Source: Plotosus lineatus (lineage: Eukaryota; Chordata; Actinopteri; Siluriformes; Plotosidae). From it: a stretch of DNA of 64,000 nt. The stretch spans positions 11,854,419 through 11,918,418 of the forward strand of contig CM045750.1 of NCBI GenBank assembly GCA_024760905.1, read 5' to 3'. Of the stretch, positions 1-11,012 are shown piece after piece. Positions within the stretch are counted from its first letter, which is position 1. Each line of letters begins with the position of its first letter. The translations under genes and the position numbers were made by a program. The notes beneath the pieces were generated by a model. It saw nothing but the letters and a program-made list of their open reading frames with translations, made no database searches and was not told where the DNA came from.

Positions 1-515
1 GGATACACAGAACTTGAGGAGAGAGCAAAGAAAATCAGCAACGTACCAAATTTCAAATGTCACTGAGCTCACAGTAAATAAGGATCCACCATTACCTTAT
101 TACTGGCTTACGATGACCTTATAATGTTTAATATTACGCGTGTTTAATGAGCACAATGAAGAAATTATAGAAGAACAACTCTACCCTGGAGCATTTAAAC
201 CTAATACCTTTTATTTTGGCAGCTGAGCCTGTAGCCTGGCAGTGTAGTGGAACTACAGACGCCGAGAGAAACGGATTAAATGGAATGATTTGCAGACATG
301 AAGGCTTTTAGTGTTAGACTGCAGAATTGTTTTGGTTCACTTGGTAAGACACTGATGAGCAAAAAAAAAAAATGAAGAAACAGAAAAGCATGAAGGATGC
401 CGTAAGCAAGTGGAAAGGGTTTGGAGTTTCTTGTGTAATTCTTGTATAAATGTTTCCCTCAACTACTTAAAGCAGAAGATCAGATCTTACAATCCACTCC
501 TGTCATCTGTTACTC
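1..515. other. Unique sequence, no gene seen
   Basis: This AT-rich stretch has no recognisable repeat or exon. There is a short poly-A run near 361-371. Confidence 0.4.
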
Positions 516-520
516 ATTCG

Positions 521-521
<1 letters not shown>

Positions 522-591
<70 letters not shown>

Positions 592-650
592 GTGTGTGGG
601 GGCATGCAAGTGTGTGTATGTGTGTTTGTGCATATGTCCATCTATGTGTG

Positions 651-692
<42 letters not shown>

Positions 693-786
693 AGTTTGTA
701 TGTGTGTGTGTGTGTGTCAGTGAATGTGAGTGCATGTGTGGGGGCATGCAAGTGTGTGTATGTGTGTTTATGCATATGTCTATCTA

Positions 787-859
<73 letters not shown>

Positions 860-918
860 GTGTGTGGGGGCATGCAAGTGTGTGTATGTGTGTTTGTGCA
901 TATGTCCATCTATGTGTG

Positions 919-964
<46 letters not shown>

Positions 965-1054
965 AGTTTGTATGTGTGTGTGTGTCAGTGAATGTGAGTG
1001 CATGTGTGGGGGCATGCAAGTGTGTGTATGTGTGTTTATGCATATGTCTATCTA

Positions 1055-1101
<47 letters not shown>

Positions 1102-1160
1102 GTGTGTGGGGGCATGCAAGTGTGTGTATGTGTGTTTGTGCATATGTCCATCTATGTGTG

Positions 1161-1208
<48 letters not shown>

Positions 1209-1299
1209 AGTTTGTATGTGTGTGTGTGTCAGTGAATGTGAGTGCATGTGTGGGGGGCATGCAAGTGTGTGTATGTGTGTTTGTGCATATGTCTATCTA

Positions 1300-1363
<64 letters not shown>

Positions 1364-1475
1364 AGTGAATGCGAGTGCATATGTGGGGGGCATGCAAGTG
1401 TGCATATATGTGTATGTATTCGTGTGTTTGTATATGTCTCTCTGTGAATGTGTGTGCATGTACATGTGCGTGTGT
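522..1475. repeat. Higher-order (TG)n minisatellite
   Basis: Long (TG)n runs are separated by two related non-TG blocks that alternate. Block A (AAGTGTGTGGGGGCATGC) starts near 589, 857 and 1099. Block B (CAGTGAATGTGAGTGCATG) starts near 718, 986 and 1230, with a diverged copy near 1363. The A-B pair repeats every 244-269 bp, so the ancestral half-unit was about 130 bp. Apparent ORFs of Cys-Val or Thr-His repeats here are artefacts of the dinucleotide. The alternating purine-pyrimidine sequence could adopt Z-DNA. Confidence 0.9.
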
Positions 1476-1689
1476 GTGGGGGGGGTGCATATGTATCTGT
1501 ATGTCTGTTGGACTGTCTGTCTGTCTGTGTAATTATAATAACTACAGACAAAGAAAACAAAACAATTTGAGCCACAAAAGACAAATGATAAAACATGATA
1601 TCCGAAACCATGGAGGCGAAGAGAATCATGCATCTCACCTTTATTTTCTTGGCCATGAAACAAAAAAAATTTTGTTTTTGTTTTTTTAG

Positions 1690-2026
1690 ATGTTTTTGGA
1701 GGCAGCATAGCAATGTCCTGGGTTCAAGTCCCAAATTCAGTGAAGATATTTCTGTGTAGAGTTCACATGTTTTCCTGGTGCTTGTACAGGTTTCCTCCGG
1801 GTATACTGGTTTCATCCCACAGTTCAAGACATGCACTTGTTGTTTTCTGAATTGCCCCAATGTCGAAGTGTGAGAATAAATGGTTGAATGTGTTACCCTG
1901 TAATGGTCTATTGGGATATTCAGGGTGAACCCCACCTTCACCCAGAGTTGGCTGAGATAGGCTCCAGCTTGCACGTGACCCTAGTAAGACTAAGTGGTCC
2001 GGGAAATGAATGAATGAATGAATGAA
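1690..2026 (+). mobile_element. V-SINE-like copy 1
   Basis: A B-box-like GGGTTCAAGTCCC at 1719 is followed by the V-SINE central block (GTGTAGAGTTCACATGTT, then TTTCCTCCGGGTA). An L2-like tail ends in (GAAT)n at 2007-2026. The first part of the tRNA-like head is missing. Confidence 0.75.
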
Positions 2027-2697
2027 TTATGTTTTTGGCTGATTTTATTAACCTATATGCAAATCAGTACACAAGGTTAAATAAAAGCAGAGAAAAATCT
2101 ATTTTTACTTTCATTTCAATTCATTTATCATCAGAAGCAGATTATTCCTGGAACCAAATGATTACAAGTTACTAAAGAGGGGAACTCATTAAAAATCCCA
2201 ATACAAGTGTAATCGAGATAACAGTGAAGCAAAGTGTACGTGGGATAATCCTAACACACCTTGTCTATGGGATTAAGCCGGCGTGTGTGTCACAGAAACA
2301 CTGAGAGCCTCCAGTTGTTAATAAGAGCACCTCTGTGATCAGTATCCAAGTGATGATGGTAGCAATACTAAGAGACTGCCCCTTACTGGGCACTGTTATA
2401 TTTTATAGCTCTGTGATCTGTAACCCACGCTGCGAATGCACATGTGCTCTGTATTTCCTGACCTCACATGTGCTGTATTACGATGTCTACCAGTCTGGTG
2501 TCGAGAGCTTCAGAAGATCCACATTCTTATTTTGACTCAGATAGTCTTTGTTTCTGCTCCACTCTCAAAACATTTGATATGAATGTTTATAGTAGCGTGA
2601 TAGGCTGCATTCCTGAATGATACTATAGTATTCCCTCAACAGGCTCAGATCTCTCCACGATCCTGACCACGGTCAACGGATTACTCAAGATAAATGA
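2027..2697. other. Unique sequence, nothing recognised
   Basis: Ordinary AT-rich DNA. No exon with convincing splice sites and no repeat was recognised. Confidence 0.35.
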
Positions 2698-3022
2698 GGG
2701 TATCACGTTAGCGTAGTGTTTAGCACATCTACCTCAAAACAAGAAGGTCCGGGGTTCAAGTCCCAGACTCGGTTTCAGTATGGAGTTTGCATGTTCTCCA
2801 GTGCCTGTGTGGGTTTCATCCTGATATTCTGGTTTCTTCTCACAGTTCAAGAACATGCATATTAGGCTAACTGTCTGTTCCGAATTACCCTTAAGTGTAA
2901 CTGTAACTGTTAAAAAGTATAATTGTTCTGAGTGTATCCCTCCTTCACCGAGTGTCGGCTGAGATAGGCCCGGCCTCTTCATGACCCTAATAGGATTAAG
3001 CAATCAACCAAATGACTGAGTA
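2698..3022 (+). mobile_element. V-SINE-like copy 2
   Basis: Head, central block (GGAGTTTGCATGTTCTCC at 2781) and a decayed tail with GACCCTAATAGGATTAAGC are present in order. The terminal (TGAA)n has eroded. Confidence 0.7.
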
Positions 3023-3083
3023 AATGAAGATGAATATACAGTATTAATATTCACGTTAGTACTTCTCACCAGTTGAGGTAGTT

Positions 3084-3272
3084 GCAGCGGTGGATTAGCG
3101 GGTAAGGCAATGAGTTACTGATCCAAAGGCCAGTGGCTCAATCCCCACTATCACCACTGTTGGGTCCTTGAGCAAGGCCCTTAACTCTCAGTTACGCAGC
3201 TGTATAAAAATGATAACTGTAAGTCGCTCTTGATAAAAGCGTTTGCCAAATGCTGTAAATGTAAATGTAGTT
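3084..3272 (+). mobile_element. tRNA-headed SINE with GTAAATGTAAATGTAG end
   Basis: The head contains an A-box-like GGATTAGCGGG. The body reads CTTGAGCAAGGCCCTTAAC, and the tail ends TAAGTCGCTCTTGATAAAAG followed by TGCTGTAAATGTAAATG. This body and tail type is widespread in otocephalan and salmonid fishes. It belongs to a different family from the V-SINEs and from the modular SINEs in this window. Confidence 0.6.
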
Positions 3273-4470
3273 GGAAGGGCAGCTCTTCTTCAGCCCCCAA
3301 ACTCCAGTTTAATTCTGGCCATAAACTACTCTCAATGTGAGGTACCGCTGTATGTTTTCTTGCATCTGTGTAGCTTCTCGGGGTTCTCTAATTTGCTCCG
3401 AACTCCCAAAAACATGCCAGCTTGTGGATTGACAGGTCTACATAAACCTAGGTGTGAATGTACATATGAATAATATTATGTAATTGACTGGCACAACATC
3501 CTATGTATACTATATGCCCACTGTGTGTATGTATATATGACTATGTCTAATCATGAAACTGGCACATTTTCCAACTACCCAACTTCAAACTTGAATAAAT
3601 ATTTCCATGTCCAATTTTTTTCTTTATTTGTGCATCAAAATCTTTAGTGCGTGCCTGGGAGATAATATCATATCAAAATATGTACATATGGTCAACACAG
3701 TTTTTGAAATAATTCAAATACTTCCGATATTGCATATTGCTTTAATGCATATTGGCTTAATATATTTTAAAAATGGCAAAAACTACTTTTTCTAAATGGC
3801 CAGAAAATGTAAAAGGTCAATGTCACACATTTCAGAACCAGTTTCATGATCAGAACTCCCCTTACATTGAGCTGCTCTTTCTCCATTGAACATAAGGATT
3901 ATAGGTACAGTCCTGTAGCTGTACAGTGTGCCTTGGTTTTACTGAAGAACTTAAATGTTAGCTGTCATCAGCAGCTCACTGGGGTTCCTGCACAAGCTGA
4001 AAAATTTCCACAGCCCTTCAGGAGGCATTCCCAACATAGCTACAACCAACACTAAGGCGGTCAGAAACTGAATTTGTGGTCTCATTATAATCTCATTGTG
4101 ACTGACTCCATCTATCTGTGGTAGATAATAACAAATACCGTAATGAATTAAAGTTTTTTATCCTCCATTTATCAGTTCTTTTTGGATGAATGGAAAGGTT
4201 TCCACCCCAGCTCACGGGTTTTCTATCTCTTGTTCACCTGCTCTACATCTTGTTTTGCTGCTGTATGTTTACAATAACAATAACAATACGGCATGAGAGG
4301 AGGAACAATCTTGTGCATGCATGATAACTTGGCAACAGCGATTGGTAAAAAGTGGAAAAGTGGAAAGATCCCAGTGCAGAGAGTCATTAACACTCGCATA
4401 CCATGAATCAAGAAATGGTTTCAGGAAGACATTGTGGACGATTCCATTGTATTTCCAAGAAATACTGCTG
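3273..4470. other. Unique AT-rich sequence
   Basis: No repeat or gene was recognised. Short ORFs in this stretch show no family resemblance. Confidence 0.35.
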
Positions 4471-4471
4471 T

Positions 4472-4800
4472 CATTCATTCATTTTCTGTAACCACTGAAT
4501 CCTAATTAGGGTCACAAGGAGGCTGGCACCCATCCCAGCTGACTCTGGGCGAGGGCAGAGTACACCCTGGAGAGCTCGCCAGGCCATCGTAGGGCGAAAA
4601 CACACTGACGGTGTTGCAGCTAATCTTGTCAGAAGGCAGCAATGGTTCTTTTACATGAACCTCACACCACAGACAGTGAGAGACACGGCCGGCCTTTGAT
4701 AACCCAGTTACCTGCACTGGGAGGGGACATTGACAACCCATTGAGGGTGGGGCTTGAACCCCCCCCCCCCCCCCACCTTTGGGATCAGTGATCCAGCACC
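4472..4800 (-). mobile_element. Modular SINE, L2/V tail (copy L1)
   Basis: On the minus strand the tRNA-like head is joined to an L2/V-SINE tail. The tail is CCCTAATTAGGATT-like at 4498-4512 and ends TGAATGAATGA at 4472. A poly-C expansion at 4759-4776 lies beside the B box. Confidence 0.8.
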
Positions 4801-5580
4801 TTGGGATCCAACTATACTTTCTTCTTCTTCTCCTTATTTAACTTTATTTATACCTGGGAACTGAATGGAACTGAATGGAAACTTCATACTCAAACGAAAA
4901 TCTTATTTACGACTCATGTAAGCTATATATAAGGTAAGAAGACGTAAAGTCTATTGGACTTTTATGCTTTAATCATTACATCACCAAGATATTATAATAA
5001 GGACTAATAATTCACTATAAATAATAATTAAAAAATCAATATGTTTATCTACTTTTTTTTTTTTTTGGCAGAATTTATGTGTGTATATTGTCTGTTTGCA
5101 TAATGTCAGCACATTCAAAACATAGTGGTAGTACTGTATTATTCATTTAATATTCAGTACTGTACACATGTAGTAAATAAATGTAAAGAAAATAAAATAA
5201 ATTGTTTAATCCCTATAACAAAAGGATCACTGATCATTATCACACCAGTACTGTAGCCCAAATAAGTCCCACATACACACAGACGCACATAAATAAATAA
5301 ATAAATAAATAAATAAATCCTAGATTTTTGCAATAAACATTTATAGTGCACATGAATATCTCTGCGGATATGAATGACGCGCCTAACAGTCTGGTACCGG
5401 GTTCATGCTTCACATGCACCATGATGGAAATGTATGAATGGCAAAGATACTATCAGCAGCTCGCACCTCGGACTGTGCGCACAAAAAGCGCATAAAGTGA
5501 CACGTGATACAATGGAACAGCAAACCGCGACACATTTCTGCGCATCACAGGAATCTGTAGTAAGACACTGAATCAAGCAT
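4801..5580. other. Unique AT-rich sequence with a (TAAA)n run
   Basis: A (TAAA)n microsatellite lies at 5289-5319. The rest was not recognised. CpG density begins to rise after about 5350. Confidence 0.4.
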
Positions 5581-5588
5581 CTACTTAC

Positions 5589-5860
5589 ATGCATGAGATC
5601 GTGGCTCCTGCTGGTGGCCCCCGTTGTTCCTCCACGAACCCTGCTCAGATGCTGATGTGTCCCCAAAGAAAGAAGCACACACAGACACACACAAAAAAAA
5701 AAAAAAAAACAAAAAAAGCTGATACAAATCCATGTTCACTGCAAATCTAATGCCTTGTCTCCCATTTTCCAGCTCAGGTTGCCATAAAAAACGCGCCTCG
5801 GATCTCGGTTCTCCTCTCCAGCCCGTCAGGTGCGCGTGAATGCGGTCTAGGCTGCACAAG
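5589..5860 (-). CDS. Possible first coding exon with signal-peptide-like start
   Basis: An open frame on the minus strand has an ATG at 5733-5731 in fair context (AACATGG). It encodes a short N-region (MDLYQ), a long hydrophobic stretch (LFLFFFFFLCVSVCA) and then a polar segment, which is the layout of a signal peptide. The frame runs to a good splice donor, GTAAGTAG at 5588-5581, where an in-frame stop would otherwise follow. Upstream sequence is CpG-rich. Against it, the run of phenylalanines comes from an A/T homopolymer at 5692-5710, and no partner exon was identified, so this could be 5' UTR or chance. No gene family was recognised. Confidence 0.25.
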
Positions 5861-6070
5861 CCCCGACTCCTTCCACCCCGCTTTACAATAAAAAAAAAGA
5901 GGCCACTGGGTCCTAAAGCGCGCCTCTTTCAGTGCATCAAAGAGAACGTCAAACTACGCATACAGCACCTCTGTACAATGGTCTGAATTGCGTCCAGCGC
6001 GAGCGCGCAGGGAATCGGAGGCCCCGCCTCCTCTGATTAAACCCTCTAATATATTAGACACGTGGGAAGT
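5755..6070. promoter_or_regulatory. CpG-rich promoter-like region
   Basis: CpG is scarce in the rest of the window, but this stretch is dense in it (for example GCGCGAGCGCGC-type sequence near 5997-6008). It holds a GC box GCCCCGCCTCC at 6021, a palindromic TATA-like CTAATATATTAG at 6046-6057 and an E-box CACGTG at 6059-6064. On the plus strand this spacing predicts a start near 6075-6090. The same block also lies upstream of the possible minus-strand exon, so the region may be bidirectional. Confidence 0.4.
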
Positions 6071-6172
6071 CAGACAGAAGAGGAGAAGGAGGAGGAGGAG
6101 AGAGGAGAGAAAGAAAGGAGCTGGTTTGGAAGAAAAAAAGGAAGGCTGCTGGAGTGAAGCTCTGGTGCCACC

Positions 6173-6229
6173 ATGCTCTACCATGAAGAAATGATTCTCA
6201 AGACAAAGAGCCAGATGGGGAAGGCATGA
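6173..6229 (+). CDS. 18-codon ORF with ideal Kozak context
   Basis: GCCACCATG places an ATG at 6173-6175. The ATG lies about 90 bp after the predicted plus-strand start, behind a purine-rich leader. The ORF reads MLYHEEMILKTKSQMGKA and stops at 6227-6229. No strong splice donor was found before the stop. It could be an upstream ORF, a short peptide or chance. Confidence 0.2.
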   Translation: MLYHEEMILKTKSQMGKA

Positions 6230-6287
6230 GACTAGGAGTGCACGTGTCTGGGATGGTGAATTATTACAAACGTGGGTCTGTTTTTAC

Positions 6288-6340
6288 ACAATAACAACAA
6301 CAATAACAGTAATAATACTCATCATCAACAATATCACCAC

Positions 6341-6375
<35 letters not shown>

Positions 6376-6377
6376 CA
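6288..6377. repeat. (AAC/AAT)n and (CAT)n microsatellite
   Basis: ACA/ATA triplets run into about 13 CAT triplets ending at 6377. Confidence 0.9.
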
Positions 6378-6501
6378 ATGCTACCATCTACTACTGCAGG
6401 AGTGGCCAACCAGTCAGAGACCAAGAGCCACATTTTATACTGTGTTACTACAAAGAGCTGCATCATACACATGGGCATACATGAACACCACCCATCACTT
6501 T

Positions 6502-6503
<2 letters not shown>

Positions 6504-6559
<56 letters not shown>
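6504..6559. repeat. (CA)n microsatellite
   Basis: About 28 uninterrupted CA dinucleotides. Confidence 0.95.
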
Positions 6560-6560
<1 letters not shown>

Positions 6561-6577
6561 CTGCTCAGCCAGATTTG

Positions 6578-7012
6578 CAGGGATCTCTCACTTTCCGCCA
6601 GTTAATTGGGCCTGAGATCCCCACCCCAACCACCCTCCACTGATGTATACATACATGTATATGTGTATATAATATCAATAAATACATATTCAATGCTATA
6701 AATGCTTATAATAACAATTAAACATTCAAAAATAATGCATAATATGTAAATAAAACATAAATACAAACACATACAAACGCGCACGAGCATGCACGCAGAC
6801 TTCACAAAAATGTTAATAGATTTGATGGGAGGTTTTGGGTTGTTTTTTTTTTTTTGCATAATTAGCATTGTTTTTGTGGAATTTTCCTTAATTTTCCCCC
6901 CATTCTTCCTTAATTTCCTTATTTTTTAATTCGATGAATATTTAAAAAAAAAAAAAAAACGCAATGCACTGAAGCCACATAAATTGAAGTGCAAAGTATC
7001 GAGGGATCCCTG
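6578..7012. mobile_element. Tigger-type MITE, CAGGGATC family (copy A)
   Basis: The left end is CAGGGATCTCTCACTTTCCG and the right end is TATCGAGGGATCCCTG followed by TA. The AT-rich body contains AATATCAATAAATACATATT and resembles copies B-G. It has no coding capacity. The TA target and the TIR style suggest the pogo/Tigger group. Confidence 0.8.
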
Positions 7013-7224
7013 TATTTTAAATTCACACACCAATATTCTCATAAAACTCTCACATCTCTGCAGGTCAGAGTGTAACTGTGATCCAATAGCCGCGTTAACG
7101 TCCGATTTTCTGTGTTCAACAGTGTGGCGGGACAGCTGGATGTTCGATACCATGGCGTTTTAGTTTGTCGTTTTCAGGAGACAAGTATCACTGATGCATT
7201 TTTTTTAACAAACTCTCTTTCTTC

Positions 7225-7251
7225 TTTTTTTTTTTTTTTTTTTTTTTTTTT
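7225..7251. repeat. Poly-T tract
   Basis: An almost unbroken T run. It produces a spurious lysine-rich ORF on the other strand. Confidence 0.9.
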
Positions 7252-7745
7252 GGAAAAACTGTATGTGCTTTTCTGCCTGACTTTTCAAAGTGAACAACTT
7301 GTGCCTGCGAAGTTCAGTCCCTTTAGGAAATTCCTGGTTGAAGTTAGCGTGGAGTGAGCTGAAGTGCTGCTGATGTTTTGAAGCTTTGAACTGCACTAAT
7401 GGTGCCTGATATATAAGGCAGAATCTCCCACTCTGTTAAAAATGTCCCGTGTTCATCTTCATATTTTCATTTTTACTGTTCATTTTTTTCTTTGCCATTA
7501 TCTGCTCTTAAGCTCACGTGACATAAATTGTTGACTTCAATGATCTCGCCCATACTGGGAAGCTTTGTATTATTTTCATCTCACACACAAGCACATTTAA
7601 CGAAAATACCTTATTGAAGTCAAGTGAAGCAAACACGCACATTAAAAAAAACAACAAACTTTAATATGAACGTATGAGCCGCATGAAACCAGGCAAGATC
7701 CGCATGTGGCTCTGGGGCTGCGGACTGGCCACCCTTGTACTCATG

Positions 7746-8042
7746 TGTTCATAGAGAAAATAAGTACGTAATTGTTTGTATCATGTGACAAGGCAACAAT
7801 CCAAAACAACAAGAGATAAACAGTGGGAAATAACATTTTTTCTATGACCCTGTTTGTCTTAAAATAGAAAGATGAAGAAAAGAGAAACATTAAAATTATA
7901 TATATCAACAGATGGAGAGGAATAAATAAGGCATTTTACAAGTGAAAGGATACAAAACTGCACAAAATCGATTAAAAAAAATCCATTCTAATGGATCACA
8001 TGATTTTTAATCATGCAAGTTATAACAAGATACTGTATTATA
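7746..8042. other. Unique AT-rich sequence
   Basis: Nothing recognised. Confidence 0.35.
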
Positions 8043-8045
8043 CGG

Positions 8046-8392
8046 AGGGCGGCACGGTGGTACATCTGCCTGCCTCACAGCACGGAGGTCCCTGATTTGA
8101 TTCCCAGGCTCGGGTGGTTCTGTGTGGACTTTGCATGTTCTCCCAGCGCTTGCATGAGTTTCCTCCGTCCACTGTGGTTTCCTCCCACAGTCAAAAAGCA
8201 TGAACAGTACACTGGCACGCTGTCCCAAATCGCATCTAGGTGTGAGAGTGATTGCGTATGTTTTGACCTACAATGGCCTGGTGAGCTGTACAGGGTGTAC
8301 CCCTATCTTCACCCAGAGTCGGCTGAGATTGGCGCCAGCCTCCCTCTGACCCTAATTAGGATTAAGCAGAACATGAATGAATGAATGAATTC
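8046..8392 (+). mobile_element. V-SINE-like copy 3 (near complete)
   Basis: The copy starts GGGCGGCACGGTGGT. A-box and B-box-like sequence (TTTGATTCCCAGGC) precede the central TTTGCATGTTCTCCC block, and the tail CCCTAATTAGGATTAAGC ends in (TGAA)n at 8372-8390. It is one of the best-preserved V-SINEs here. Confidence 0.85.
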
Positions 8393-8455
8393 ATAAGACG
8401 AAAGGCAGTTTCTAGTGTTGAACTGGTAATCACTCACACATTTGCAGAACCATTT

Positions 8456-8600
8456 TAATCCTACCAGTGATGCATGGTGGCTAGAGTCCTTCTCAGCCGA
8501 TGCTGGGGAAAGGCGGGGTGCACCCTGTACAGCTCACTAGAAAATGACAGAGACAATACTCACACACAACCATTCACACGCACACCCAGGGCGGTTGCTT
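8456..8600 (-). mobile_element. V-SINE-like fragment
   Basis: Reverse-oriented tail and middle (CAGCCGATGCTGGGGAAAGG, then AACCATTCACACGCACACCC). It ends at the junction with the Tigger remnant to its right. Confidence 0.5.
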
Positions 8601-9193
8601 TTTCCGAAATAATCGCCTCTGTCATTGTATCTCCGCTTTTAAGGTCTCCTTCTGCTTCAATATCGTCCCGATTGTAGAGGAGTTTCGGCCATACTCTTCT
8701 GCGATTTCGCTCAACCGCATCCCACTTTTGTATTTTTTTATTATCTCCTACTTCACTTCGATTGATAACGGAGCCCGCTTCTTCTTTTCGGTGTAACCGG
8801 GAATCACTTTGTTGGGGTCCATGATGGATAACGAAATATAACGCTGTAATGATCACTTTCAAAAAATCTCACGAGCCAACAGTCCTGTTCAACTCTCCTT
8901 CACACGTGTGACAAACAGGAAGTATGGGTACAGGAATGGGTACAGTGCCCAATGGGAGGCCAGCGGGGTGGGATGTTGGGAGACAGCCAATGAGAGAGCA
9001 ACTCGCGCATTGTTTGAATGTTTGAATGGCGTGTTTTAATGTTTAAATGGCGCATTTGAATGTTTGAATGGCGCTTTTGGCACTTTTCGTAAGAAGAGGT
9101 TGTTTCGTATACAGAGAACGAAAATTTAGGAAAATGTTTTTCGTAACCTGGATTTTTCGTATTCAGAGGTTTTTGTAAGTAGAGGGCCAACTG
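8601..9193 (-). mobile_element. Tigger/pogo-like element remnant
   Basis: The right end is GTAAGTAGAGGGCCAACTG followed by TA, the complement of a CAGTTGGCCCTCTACTTAC TIR. Inside are a GAATGTTTGAATGGCG tandem motif (near 9000-9080) and a transposase start on the minus strand. The left TIR is absent. Confidence 0.75.
8622..8822 (-). pseudogene. Tigger/pogo transposase N-terminal fragment
   Basis: From the ATG at 8822 the minus strand reads 66 codons to a TGA at 8622, with one in-frame TAG at codon 25. The fragment is rich in Lys and Arg. After the stop come EIIKKYKSGMRLSEIAEEYG and NSSTIGTILKQKE, the pattern of the CENP-B/Tigger N-terminal helix-turn-helix, which binds the element ends. The second DNA-binding domain and the DDE catalytic domain are missing. 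The gene is dead, but its identity sets the class of the MITE families around it. Confidence 0.75.
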
Positions 9194-9780
9194 TAGTTGT
9201 TTTACACACCTCTCACCATCTTTGAATGAATATTTAATAAATAATGTAAAATAAAGGTTTTATTTATGTATACAGCGTCATCTTGGTTAACTTTGATACC
9301 ATGAAATTACGAATTACCAAGAATGTCAGCATTGACAAATCAATTTGGATTTTGGGTCAACCTTATTCTACCTTCACATGAGGACAGCGAGAGCGTGCAG
9401 GCTTTGTGTGACGGCTGTGAAATACTCTTAAGGAAAAGGAGAAAGGCAATTCTTGATTCTATTTCTATTCAGGCAGGCAGCAGAGATGTTCTTGTCACCT
9501 AATTGTAACAGAAACACCCCAAAGCTTATCATAGAAAGGCTTGAAATGAATGTAATATTTGTTTATTTTTACATTTTATTTATGCCACAGTGTATTTCTA
9601 TTCATAGATAGAATTGATCTTTCTGTTTGTAACATCTCATTTCCATGCACCTGTACGGCAGATGCTTAATATAAAGAGATTGCAATGTAATGTCAAGTGT
9701 TATTATAAGCATTGATATGATGACATTCTCTCTGAAGAGAAGTCCGTTCATTTATTTACTAAACTGTTTACAACTGCTAG
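9194..9780. other. Unique AT-rich sequence
   Basis: Nothing recognised. Confidence 0.35.
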
Positions 9781-9784
9781 TGTC

Positions 9785-10008
9785 TCAAAGAGGCTGAAGC
9801 CAATCTCGGCCAACTCTGGGCAAAGGCAGGGTACACCCTGAACAGATTGCTATTCAGTCACAGGGCCAACATACACCTATAGCCACTTAAACCCATATCT
9901 GAAAAAGTCAATCAGGGAAATGTACCTGTCTTTGGACTGTTGGACAAAACCAGAGTACCTGGAGGAATCCTAGGCAAGCAATCAAGAAAATGTAAACTCC
10001 AGTATTTT
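9785..10008 (-). mobile_element. V-SINE-like copy 4 (diverged)
   Basis: Reverse tail (CCAACTCTGGGCAAAGGCAG) and reverse central block (GTCTTTGGACTGTTGGACAA) are clear. The head is lost. Confidence 0.6.
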
Positions 10009-10643
10009 CCACTCATGAGACCCAACTCACCACCAAGCAGGTTACCATGGAGACCAGTTTGGAGTACGAAGGCTTCCAAGGAAGTATGATTCCCTGCTGC
10101 CCTGTATAATACCACCCAGTGCCTCCGGTCGCTGAAAGTGAAGGAGGCTGAGCAACCGTTTTCCTTCACCAAACAGCTCCAGGATGCCTCCTGAAAGGTG
10201 CTGCAGCCACCTTGACTGCACAACCAACCCAGTTTCTGGTGACTGGTTACATTATAACCTCTTGACCAGACACCCAGGGCACAAAAAAAACCATCGTACT
10301 TGCTTCATGGCCTGTTTCTATTAGCCAAGCATTCACAGTCATGTCTGTCAATAGTTTGTGGCATGTGGCAAATGTCAGCTCTGTTATGCCCTCCTCCATT
10401 GAAAGAACTGGGATTGATCTGTTCAGCTGAGGAATAGGTCTACACATAAATACTGCTTGGTGCTGGTCATATTGGATAACGCAGAACAGCTACTGGACAT
10501 CATTATAGCTTGTGATGTCAGGATGGCATTACTTGGCATCATCTTGTAAGTCAGAATACCAAGGGACAGTTTGACAGAGTACAGTGGTACAACGTCATGT
10601 GACTATGCATGATATATAAGTTACCGTAAATCAAATCAATCAA
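10009..10643. other. Unassigned, higher-GC sequence
   Basis: GC is higher than in the neighbouring sequence. A 103-codon ORF lies on the minus strand (9912-10223). No domain was recognised. It may be a decayed retroelement or single-copy DNA. Confidence 0.3.
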
Positions 10644-11012
10644 CAGCGGTACAGTGGTGTGCGTCGGTCTCACAGCAAGAAGGTCCTGAGTTGGTTTTAT
10701 TCCCAGGCTTGGGCATTTCTGTTTGAGTTTCCATGTTCTCCCCGTGCTTGCGCAGGTTTCCTTCAGGCACTTCTGTTTACTCCCATAATCCAAAAACATG
10801 CACCGGAGGCCAATTTACTGTTCCAACTTGCCTCTAGGCATGAGTGTGAATGTGAATGATTGTGCATGTGCTGGCACTGAGATGGTCTAACAAGCTATTC
10901 AGGGTGTACCCCACCCTCACCCAGATTTGGCTGCGGTGAGTGCCAACCATCCCGCGACCCTAATTAGAATTAAGTGGCTTAGAAAATGAATGAATGAATG
11001 AATGAATGAATG
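10644..11012 (+). mobile_element. V-SINE-like copy 5 (near complete)
   Basis: Head with CACAGCAAGAAGGTCCTGAG, central block at about 10729-10750 and a tail ending in seven (TGAA) units at 10987-11012. Confidence 0.85.

Larger units (their letters stand above)
6397..7737. mobile_element. hAT-like element remnant
   Basis: The left end reads CAGGAGTGGCCAACCAG. The right end in reverse complement reads CAAGGGTGGCCAGTCCGC. AGAGCCACAT follows a little further in at both ends. Possible 8-bp flanks TACTACTG (6389-6396) and TACTCATG (7738-7745) match at 6 of 8 positions. No transposase domain was recognised inside. A (CA)n run and a complete MITE (6578-7012) lie within it. Confidence 0.5.

Noticed and set aside
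410..1447. Long ORFs of Cys-Val or Thr-His repeats on both strands
   Set aside because: They are translations of (TG)n and (CA)n. The same happens at 14.5, 23.1, 49.4, 57.7 and 60.6 kb.
7205..7396. Lysine-rich small protein on the minus strand
   Set aside because: The lysines come from the poly-T tract at 7225-7251.
10009..10223. Exon of a single-copy gene on either strand
   Set aside because: The higher GC and 103-codon ORF were tempting, but no splice sites or domain could be supported.
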